Source: Chrysochromulina tobinii
Taxonomy: Eukaryota > Haptophyta > Prymnesiales > Chrysochromulinaceae
Direction of reading: 5' to 3'
Length of the DNA stretch: 11,868 nt
NCBI GenBank assembly: GCA_001275005.1
Contig: JWZX01000656.1
Location: 1-11,868, forward strand
Program-made: the position numbers and the translations under genes
Shown: positions 7,601-11,868 of the stretch, one piece after another
Layout: every line of letters starts with the position of its first letter
Position numbering within the stretch: the first letter of the stretch is position 1
The notes under the pieces: generated by a model
Database searches by the model: none
Told to the model about the DNA's origin: nothing
Seen by the model: the letters and a program-made list of their open reading frames with translations, nothing else

Positions 7601-8442
7601 GAGGCAGACGCGCGAGAGAGGTAGTGTGCGGCGGAGGCGGCGGAGGCGGCGGAGGCGGCGTTGGCGGCGGAGGCGACGGCGTTGGCGGCGGAGGCGGCGT
7701 TGGCGGCGCAGGCAAGGGCGGTGCCGGCGAGGGCGGCGGCGGCGGCGGTGTTGAGGCCGGCGCCGGCGTCGACGGCGCAGAGGAGCGTGGTGGACATGCT
7801 GTCCAGGAGCAGCAGCAGGCGGCAGCGGCGGCAGCGGCAGCGGCGGCTACGGCGGCGGCGTTGCAGATGCAAGCGGCTGCCCGCGGGCGAGCGGTGCGGC
7901 AGCAGCTGCAGCAGCAGCGCCAGGCAGGCGAGGCGGCAGTGCAGCAGCTGCTCGAGGAGCAGCAGCAGAAGGCGGCGGCGCAGATGCAAGCGGCTGCCCG
8001 CGGGCGAGCGGTGCGACAGCAGCTGCGCGGCATTGGCGCTCACGACGGCGCGGTGGAGGACGAGGAGGTGGCGCTCGAGATGGCGCTTGCATCCCTCTCA
8101 TATGACATGGAGGTGGCTGAGAGAGCTCTCGATGCCCAAGTCGACGCTGCGCAGGCGGACGCGGCCGTGGCGCTCCAGGCAGCGGCTCGCGGCCACGCGA
8201 CGCGCCGCCGACAACTGCTCCGCCATGACGATGCAGGCGCGGACGCGGCGGGCACGGGCGAGGCGGGCACGGGCGAGGCGGACGCGGACGCGGAGGCTGC
8301 GGACGTAGAGCTGATGGCCAAGGCGAGGCACGAGGCTGCTGTTGCCATGCAGGCTGTACAGCGTGGTCGCGCGACGCGCCGCAGCGCGCTACGCCCCGCC
8401 ACCCCAGATTCCACCAATGAGCCCTTTGAGATTGTATCATAG
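4627..8442 (+). CDS. Large ankyrin-repeat protein with five C-terminal IQ (calmodulin-binding) motifs
   Basis: I start it at ATG 4627 (gtcATGGac, good Kozak) rather than at the upstream in-frame GTG, giving 1271 residues. Residues 1-114 are an unrecognised helical region. About 17 ankyrin repeats fill 115-726, with typical G-x-TPLxxA and LLxxGADxN cores. A seven-Asp loop (472-478) interrupts them, and repeat 8 is lengthened by poly-Ala. A Pro/Gly/Glu-rich disordered region follows, then SAATNAAT repeats (about 933-952). The C-terminus carries five IQ motifs: LQAKLRGRRAR (987), two MQAAARGRAVR (1081, 1120), LQAAARGHATR (1183) and MQAVQRGRATR (1241). A poly-Gly tract separates the first two. 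Ankyrin stacks bind proteins and IQ motifs bind calmodulin or EF-hand light chains, so a cytoplasmic or cytoskeletal scaffold is likely. No catalytic domain is visible. Confidence 0.9.
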   Translation: MDSWCDPRVAAAERLHEELYGAFSRRAVRTEPSAPLTIDLTRLLGVLRDLKRMHPACELETEMYLRRELAGESEDVALSFGRVETLFNAVVRFQTAEGLSTAERRSRFPKANYVDEEGSTALLRAVEAADLPLVEALLNLGADANLPASGRTPLYIACERGRAELVGALMRAGADAHRLIDQMGATPLYICCHRGHVSCVDELLLFGADANRRLRDGSTVLHVAIKANHAEVVSLLLSAGADPNLHTSKGVAPLLRACATGASATIVRALLGAHADADDHDPQGVTPLHEAAARGDQPVVELLLSANAQVDARDYGGANTALLRAVGAGRFGAARALLTARADVAMANAGGVTPLRLARSLEARQPPSTGAAAAAAALVELLMDFGAPYDVRTRSGRTPLYLAAQLGDCDEIRWLLARGAAVDRRCDDGATPLQVACQQAHVGAAALLLAHGACPRRLAKVMDDGRHHRGGDDDDDDDVEEVHLLASVPPVHLACLCQSPDAAAELLTCLLAARADPDEKDAQDYTPLRLLACRGNDAVGAAELAAMLLAAGAQPELADGRGRTAAWLAAQHNEGAMLRTLLEAGRAHPSVPDCTGTTPLWSAAARGSLEIAISLLSFGARADETDGHGSPAICAASQQGEVALVKRLLEHGASANSSDASGNTCVLLAAQQGHLPTVRILLLARASPSVANDAGLTPLQAALDNRYPAVRALLQEAGADPSRLQQSKRRESLETPLFTVQYTPTPLPAPVALFMPPDPDGRAAAQLLATHPLADDSHSQAHSQGYVAQRVWTPTPPISWIERWATEDEKALTTLPAPRGEGEGGGGGGGEGRGEGGYEDDFEGAPSAEGGEALPAICAQPAHVAAEATGLDDGDTTASTGTALGGSASAEAPLVDRMAADMPDENIYTGQLGEPHMLPKPAKPAAFSAVAPSAATNAATSAATNAATSAATDRKAALAARRAQLELERAALATRRQATALLAIVKLQAKLRGRRAREVVCGGGGGGGGGGVGGGGDGVGGGGGVGGAGKGGAGEGGGGGGVEAGAGVDGAEERGGHAVQEQQQAAAAAAAAAATAAALQMQAAARGRAVRQQLQQQRQAGEAAVQQLLEEQQQKAAAQMQAAARGRAVRQQLRGIGAHDGAVEDEEVALEMALASLSYDMEVAERALDAQVDAAQADAAVALQAAARGHATRRRQLLRHDDAGADAAGTGEAGTGEADADAEAADVELMAKARHEAAVAMQAVQRGRATRRSALRPATPDSTNEPFEIVS
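7423..7482 (+). repeat. 24-bp coding repeat (SAATNAAT), 2.5 copies
   Basis: Units begin at 7423, 7447 and 7471 (half copy) and encode SAATNAAT. They lie in frame in the disordered linker of the ankyrin-IQ protein. Confidence 0.8.
7585..7617 (+). other. IQ motif 1 (LQAKLRGRRAR)
   Basis: It fits [FILV]QxxxRGxxxR exactly and is preceded by a charged helix (ARRAQLELERAAL) likely to extend it. It is separated from the other four motifs by a Gly-rich stretch (7630-7749), so it may act independently. Confidence 0.8.
7630..7749 (+). repeat. GGCGGA-type repeat encoding poly-Gly
   Basis: A run of GGCGGA/GGCGGC hexamers encodes about 40 residues, mostly Gly with occasional Val, Asp, Ala, Lys and Glu. 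It sits between IQ motifs 1 and 2 and is prone to slippage; changes in multiples of three are tolerated. A similar G-rich tract closes the window at 11650-11868. Confidence 0.8.
7864..8016 (+). repeat. Duplicated IQ module (IQ motifs 2 and 3, 117-bp period)
   Basis: The segments from 7864 and 7981 are almost base-for-base identical across the IQ motif MQAAARGRAVR and the following QQL. The offset is 117 bp (39 codons). Even silent positions agree apart from CGG/CGA, which indicates a recent tandem duplication. The sequence between the copies is Gln-rich and probably helical. Confidence 0.82.
8173..8379 (+). other. IQ motifs 4 and 5
   Basis: LQAAARGHATR (8173-8205) and MQAVQRGRATR (8347-8379) both fit QxxxRGxxxR. 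They are separated by an acidic and Ala-rich linker with two GEAGT-like repeats (8235-8280). Confidence 0.78.
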
Positions 8443-8482
8443 GTCGCGCTGGTGCAGGCGAGTCTCGGGAAGAAATAATTAA

Positions 8483-8835
8483 GGTGTGCCTAGGGATCAG
8501 TGGCAAAGAGTTATAGTAACAGCCAGGTGGTTCTAATCGCTGGGAGTTTATCTGAGAAATAATTTCATATCTTGTACTTCCGTCCCATGTGCCCAACCCC
8601 ATGTCGCATGCCGCCATACTCTCACACCGCGACATCCCCTTCAAATTCCCCAACCGACCACGCCCACTGCAATTCAGGGGATCCCGCCAATTGGTAGGTA
8701 GCTTGGTCAGTTACAAATCTCTCTCCACCTGGACCACCACCTCCAATACAGAATGTACCTATGTATGGTCGAGAAGAAACGCCCACCAGGTGATACGTTT
8801 ACGTTTAGGTTGTCCGCTCACATGGTGTACATGGG
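8483..8835 (+). repeat. Dispersed repeat, copy 1
   Basis: Blocks of this stretch recur in the same order and strand at 11350-11627. They are GGTGT-CCTAGG-ATCAG near 8483, GGTGGTTCT...AATTTCAT near 8526, an identical 26-bp block at 8725-8750 (starting CCACCTGGACCACC), an identical 18-bp block GTCGAGAAGAAACGCCCA at 8768-8785, and GTCCGCTCA at 8812-8820. Relative to copy 2, this copy has about 145 extra bases at 8581-8725. It starts 40 bp after the ankyrin gene stop. The family could be a degraded mobile element or a conserved 3'-flank sequence. Confidence 0.75.
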
Positions 8836-9088
8836 GCGGAACCTGATCTCTAAAAACACTGAAGGGATTTGGACGAAACTCGAGCCAGAGGTGTCCCGCT
8901 GTCCCCTGCTCTCCCATTGAGTTCTAGCTCAAAACTTTCAGAATCGAACGCGGAAATCCCATACTCTAGTTCACAAACCAGCCAAAAACCTAATTTCGCA
9001 TTAAAAAGCAAGCGGAAGCGCGGGAAATGCCCCCTGAGACTCGAACCAGCTTGATTTCACTGTCTGGCTCCACCGTTGTCCATTCTTT

Positions 9089-9141
9089 CCCCATCCTCCC
9101 CGCCCCGGGGCGCGGGGGCCCCATCCTCCCCCGCCCCGGGG
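9089..9141. repeat. Direct repeat of a GC-rich 22-23 bp unit
   Basis: CCCCATCCTCCCC(C)GCCCCGGGG occurs at 9089-9110 and, with one extra C, at 9119-9141. Each unit ends in the short palindrome CCCCGGGG. No function is evident. Confidence 0.75.
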
Positions 9142-9205
9142 TCTTTGGCACTCATTTATTTATGTAGGGCTCATTTCCAAAATTACCCTAAAGAGTGCGA
9201 GCGGA

Positions 9206-9535
9206 CTAGGAAGGTCGGAGGTACCAACCCAAAGAGACAGACCACGTCAAAGTGCCACACTGCACGTCACACTGTGAGGCGCAGTGTGACGGAAACCCCT
9301 CACACTGAGGTGGAAGCGTGGAACTCCCTCACACAGGACACACACGATGAGGGTTTTGCGTCACAGTGTGATGGTTTCGCGTCACACTGTGAGGGGTTCC
9401 GTCGAGGGGTTCCGTCACAGTGTGACGCGCGCGCGCCTCACAGTGTGAGGGAAATCCGTCTCAGTGTGATGACTTTGGGTTTGTCTGCCTCTTTGGGTTG
9501 GTAATGGACTAATGGTTGTTACCTCTCCGACCTAG
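9206..9535. mobile_element. Foldback (MITE-like) element with long imperfect inverted repeats
   Basis: The ends mirror each other. CTAG (9206) and GGTCGGAG (9213-9220) on the left pair with CTCCGACC (9525-9532) and CTAG (9532-9535) on the right. Next, 9222-9242 pairs with 9483-9503 at 20 of 21 positions (core TACCAACCCAAAGAG). The inverted alignment continues inward with gaps through CAAAGT/ACTTTG and the TCACASTGTGA motifs to about 9310 and 9380. No transposase frame is present, so it would be non-autonomous. I could not identify a clean target-site duplication. It ends 39 bp before the next ATG (9575), so it probably forms part of that gene's promoter or 5' UTR. Confidence 0.72.
9267..9467. 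repeat. Cluster of TCACASTGTGA near-palindromes
   Basis: Five exact copies of the 11-mer TCACASTGTGA (S = C or G; symmetric except for its centre) lie at 9267-9277, 9361-9371, 9382-9392, 9415-9425 and 9436-9446. A one-mismatch copy is at 9457-9467, and partial copies lie near 9279-9289 and 9300-9308. A 13-bp tandem duplication, GAGGGGTTCCGTC, lies at 9391-9416. The cluster forms the inner part of the foldback element. Confidence 0.88.
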
Positions 9536-9574
9536 AATCCCTACTATCGAAGTTTCGTTAGAGTACATGTAACG

Positions 9575-11122
9575 ATGGCCCCCAAGAGACCCAAGAGCAA
9601 GACTTTCGGCGGCGAAAAGCGTACGGCTCCGCAGCGGTACGGGTCAGTACGAGTGGTCCTTGACGGTTCGGATGAGGACGAGCACAGTATTGATGCGCTC
9701 TCTGAAATCAAGGTGAAATCCTCCAAGACTTCCACGCGTGGAGCCGAAAAAGGCGAACTGTGTACTGAGCGCTCGCGCGGTCTCAAAATGCACAAGGTAT
9801 CAACTAAGGTATCCATGCAGAAGGTGCCAATGGCGGAGCCGATGGACCTGGGCAAGGACAATGACAATTCGCCTTTCAGCCTTTGCACCCGCATGTACGC
9901 TGCAACATGTGTTGGTACTTTCCTATTGATCGTCACTGGCGGCTCCATCTCGCATTTCTCGCTTGCAAGTCTTATCGTGCGCACGGAGACCACAGGCCTG
10001 AGCGGCATGTCATGGCTACAACTCTCTCCATCTCGACCCTTACCCTCGCTGCCACCACTGTCGCCCTCGCCGCCTCTCGATCCTCCACCTTCGCTGCCGC
10101 CACAAGCCCCACAACCCTGGCCGCCGCCGCTGATGCCACCGCCGCTGATGCCGCCGCCGCGCTCGCCGCCGCCGCGCTCGCCACCGCCACCGCCTCCTCA
10201 GCCTCGGTCGCCCTCGCCGTCTCCGCCCCCGCACCCCCCCAGCAACGCTGTTGAGGTCGCAAGTCGCCTCAACCTTCGCTTCCGAGCCGGTGCCGCCTCC
10301 AATGTGCTCGAAGAAGCGGGTGTGGTGATACATCAGTTCGATGGATACGAGGCATCATGGAACGAGCAGTGGAAATGCCCACTGAACGGCCAGTTTGGTG
10401 GGCGGCTCAGTGCCATGCTCGCCTTTCGTGGCATGAGAGCTCGCCGTGATCGCGTGGCGGTGCCACTCATCAACAATGACGGGGGCGTGGTCGTCAGCCC
10501 ATCCATTCCCATCGCGTGCGCATACGGCGACGATGGCTCGACGTATCGAGCACGAGAGAATGGCTGCTATGCCCAATGGTGCCAGCGCAAGGACCCGCAC
10601 GCAGGTTCAGGGACTGGCGGCCGGAAACCGTGCGGCTTCGGCAGCCGGGGCCAGATCAACGCAGCATGGCGCCCGAGCGATCTCGACGTGATGCTCGGCT
10701 TGTACAACGAGCACTCCCAGCCCTACCGCACGCCATCCTTCTACTCTGGGTACAATGAGCTCGTGTACGGCTGCAGGGCGTGGAACGAGCGCCTCGACCG
10801 AACAATCGAAGCCTTCTTCATCGTCCAGACCAACACTCCAATCGACTTGACGAACAATCCGACGGCCCGCCGGCATCGCGACTTCCTCCAGCACACGCCT
10901 GGGCTGTCTCTGAGCAGTGCGGACCAAGTGCCTCTCCTAATCTTCAACCCACGCGACTGGGAGAGCCCCTTTAGCGTGGTTAGTGGGAGCCACGCCACGC
11001 CAGCTGTCACTCAGGCAAGGCAGCAACCTTGCCAAGGTGCGCCGTTATGGTGCACGACTTGGACTTGTGACGAACAATGGTGTAGTGGAGGGCAGCTGCC
11101 CGAGCCTTGCACTAGGTGCTGA
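9575..11122 (+). CDS. Type II membrane protein with Ser-Pro-rich stalk and Cys-containing luminal domain
   Basis: The product has 515 residues from an ATG in good context (acgATGg). A Lys/Arg-rich cytosolic tail (1-105) is followed by one hydrophobic segment (about 107-134, CVGTFLLIVTGG region) and a Pro-rich stalk (151-223) with SPPP and PPPLMPPP repeats, like algal hydroxyproline-rich linkers. The 290-residue C-terminal domain holds FDGYEASWNEQWKCPLNGQF, an aromatic stretch YRTPSFYSGYNELVYGC, SADQVPLLIFNPRDWESPF and cysteines at 268, 315, 331, 336, 353 and 400. The tail is dense in Cys and Trp (C486, C493, C498, C503, C512, C515). The topology suits a Golgi glycosyltransferase or a cell-surface protein, but I recognise no catalytic motif and leave function open. 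The last 30 residues could reflect a frame change near 11030. The foldback element lies directly upstream. Confidence 0.78.
   Translation: MAPKRPKSKTFGGEKRTAPQRYGSVRVVLDGSDEDEHSIDALSEIKVKSSKTSTRGAEKGELCTERSRGLKMHKVSTKVSMQKVPMAEPMDLGKDNDNSPFSLCTRMYAATCVGTFLLIVTGGSISHFSLASLIVRTETTGLSGMSWLQLSPSRPLPSLPPLSPSPPLDPPPSLPPQAPQPWPPPLMPPPLMPPPRSPPPRSPPPPPPQPRSPSPSPPPHPPSNAVEVASRLNLRFRAGAASNVLEEAGVVIHQFDGYEASWNEQWKCPLNGQFGGRLSAMLAFRGMRARRDRVAVPLINNDGGVVVSPSIPIACAYGDDGSTYRARENGCYAQWCQRKDPHAGSGTGGRKPCGFGSRGQINAAWRPSDLDVMLGLYNEHSQPYRTPSFYSGYNELVYGCRAWNERLDRTIEAFFIVQTNTPIDLTNNPTARRHRDFLQHTPGLSLSSADQVPLLIFNPRDWESPFSVVSGSHATPAVTQARQQPCQGAPLWCTTWTCDEQWCSGGQLPEPCTRC
10034..10246 (+). repeat. Pro-rich stalk coding repeats (SPPP, PPPLMPPP, RSPPP)
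   Basis: About 70 codons of Pro with Ser, Leu and Arg, including tandem PPPLM (near 10120-10150) and PPPRS (near 10155-10190) units. In such repeats Pro and Ser are usually coded CCG/CCC and TCG. The same codon pattern appears on the minus strand at the right edge of the window. Confidence 0.8.
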
Positions 11123-11621
11123 GAGCTGCATTGCTGAGACGCTCGGAGCGCTGCAGGATGCTCAGGTAATACTTAGAACTGTACGGTACACCGGAATTCG
11201 GAAATCGCCCCACAGTAGGATCATACCGGCCGATGTGCGATGACCAAAAACTTAAAAACAAGATCAGCGGATTCGGGCCGTCCCGAATCCCTGCTTGAAC
11301 GACGTCGCGTTCGTTTCGGGAAATGGAAAATTCCTTTCGAGGGCGGTCGGGTGTCCCTAGGCATCAGCAGACGAGAGCGAGTTTTATACTAGTGCGACAG
11401 CATCTCCGGGGGACTGCAGCATTTACCATTTTCCACACATTCCACCGTTGACATTCATGACGGGTGGTTCTCGTCTCTAATCCTGGTGAGATATTATTTC
11501 ATACTATACGTATGTACTTCCACCTGGACCACCACCTCCAATACATTGTACAGACTAAAATTATGGTCGACCCGACCCGACGTCGAGAAGAAACGCCCAG
11601 GAAGGTAGTCCGCTCATGGTG
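11123..11621. other. 3' intergenic region with hairpin and dispersed repeat copy 2
   Basis: This roughly 500-bp non-coding stretch follows the type II membrane protein gene. It contains a perfect hairpin (11269-11290), an AT-richer part, and copy 2 of the dispersed repeat. An open frame at 10983-11243 on the plus strand overlaps the upstream gene, begins with GTG and shows no domain, so I do not call it. Confidence 0.55.
11269..11290. repeat. Perfect 9-bp stem, 4-nt loop hairpin
   Basis: GGATTCGGG-CCGT-CCCGAATCC lies 147 bp after the stop of the type II membrane protein gene. It could shape the 3' UTR; bacterial-type termination is not expected here, and no U-run follows. Confidence 0.75.
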
Positions 11622-11627
11622 TCACAC
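11350..11627 (+). repeat. Dispersed repeat, copy 2
   Basis: This is the second copy of the repeat at 8483-8835, in the same orientation. The identical 26-bp block is at 11520-11545 and the identical 18-bp block at 11582-11599. Here GTACTTC runs directly into CCACCTGG without the extra ~145 bp of copy 1. It carries its own extra ~60 bp near 11400-11460. Both copies lie in 3' flanks of plus-strand genes. Confidence 0.75.
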
Positions 11628-11868
11628 GGCGGAGGCCAAGGTACCGCACGGGTCGGACGGCGGCGGCGAGGGCGACGGTGGTGGCGGCGAGGGCCGTGGC
11701 GGCGGCGGCGAGGGCGAGGGAGGCGGCGGCGAGGGCGAGGGCGGCGGCGGCAAAGGTGGCGGTGGCGGCGGCGAAGGAGGCGGCGGTGTCGGAGGCGGCG
11801 GAGAGGGAGGCGGTGGTGTCGGCGGGGGAGGCGGGGGAGATGGCGGGGCGGGTAGCGGTGGTGAGAGC
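11622..11868 (-). CDS. Possible C-terminal end of a Ser-Pro-rich protein entering from the right edge
   Basis: On the minus strand 81 codons are open from the edge (first full codon 11867-11865) to a TGA at 11622-11624. The product is almost all Pro and Ser (SPSPPPP, TPPPPSPP units) and ends SDPCGTLASAV. Codon use (TCG CCC TCG CCG) matches the Pro-rich stalk of the gene at 9575, which supports a coding reading on this strand. The alternatives are an Arg-rich or Gly-rich plus-strand reading, or a non-coding GGCGGA-type repeat. If real, this gene converges with the type II membrane protein gene. Confidence 0.4.
   Translation of the reverse strand, partial: LSPPLPAPPSPPPPPPTPPPPSPPPPTPPPPSPPPPPPLPPPPSPSPPPPSPSPPPPRPSPPPPSPSPPPSDPCGTLASAV

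Larger units (their letters stand above)
8443..9205. other. Intergenic region with a dispersed repeat; no gene seen
   Basis: This 763-bp region lies between the ankyrin-IQ stop and the foldback element. It contains copy 1 of a dispersed repeat (8483-8835), an AT-richer stretch (8840-9030) and a GC-rich duplication (9089-9141). Short open frames here lack protein character. GGTTCGAGTCT on the minus strand at 9037-9047 resembles a Pol III B box, but I could not fold a tRNA around it. Confidence 0.6.

Noticed and set aside
1403-8442. A functional operon-like system linking methylesterase, transporter and ankyrin-IQ genes
   Set aside because: The gene functions are unrelated, the spacing is uneven, and there is no sequence evidence of co-regulation. 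Adjacency alone does not support a system.
7347-8653. Long minus-strand Pro/Ala/Ser-rich frames opposite the IQ region
   Set aside because: They are complements of the poly-Gly, Gln and Ala tracts. The plus strand carries five ordered IQ motifs in one frame.
9037-9047. tRNA gene or tRNA-derived SINE on the minus strand, suggested by the B-box-like GGTTCGAGTCT
   Set aside because: The T-arm stem does not pair beyond two positions, and I see no A box or acceptor stem at the expected distance.
9267-9467. CRISPR-like array
   Set aside because: The repeats are 11 bp, irregularly spaced (21-94 bp apart) and arranged as inverted arms. There are no uniform spacers or cas genes, and the context is eukaryotic.
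9076-9504. 142-codon plus-strand frame through the foldback element
   Set aside because: It is a translation of inverted repeats and has no protein-like character.

Overview
The window reads as nuclear DNA of a GC-rich eukaryotic microalga; a haptophyte is my best guess. The signs are long intron-poor reading frames, ATG starts in GCC/GTC-ATGG context, Ser-Pro-rich stalks, Ala/Gly low-complexity inserts, a plant-type isoprenylcysteine methylesterase and an ankyrin-IQ protein. There is no operon structure, no bacterial ribosome-binding sites and no CRISPR. The taxon is an inference from style; no marker gene proves it.

Layout. (1) 1-687, minus strand: the first 229 codons of a secretory or membrane protein that runs off the left edge. 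(2) 688-1402: a divergent intergenic region full of short perfect palindromes. (3) 1403-2845, plus: an isoprenylcysteine methylesterase-like alpha/beta hydrolase with a repetitive insert. (4) 2846-3286: spacer. (5) About 3419-4489, plus: a transporter of the bacterial SbmA/BacA peptide-import family, with an unresolved 5' end. (6) 4627-8442, plus: a 1271-residue protein with about 17 ankyrin repeats and five IQ motifs, starting only 137 bp after the transporter stop. (7) 8443-9205: a spacer holding copy 1 of a dispersed repeat. (8) 9206-9535: a foldback (MITE-like) element rich in the 11-bp near-palindrome TCACASTGTGA (S = C or G). (9) 9575-11122, plus: a type II membrane protein with a proline-rich stalk and a Cys-containing luminal domain. 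(10) 11123-11621: a spacer with a hairpin and copy 2 of the dispersed repeat. (11) 11622-11868: a GC-rich tract that reads best as the Ser-Pro-rich C-terminus of a minus-strand gene entering from the right.

The genes do not form an obvious pathway. The methylesterase would act on prenylated proteins at internal membranes, the SbmA-like protein on uptake of peptides or other bulky solutes, the ankyrin-IQ protein as a calmodulin-responsive scaffold, and the type II protein in the secretory pathway or at the cell surface. The most notable items are the bacterial-family transporter in a eukaryotic setting, the foldback element abutting a gene start, the ankyrin-IQ architecture with a recently duplicated IQ module, and the palindrome-rich divergent promoter region.
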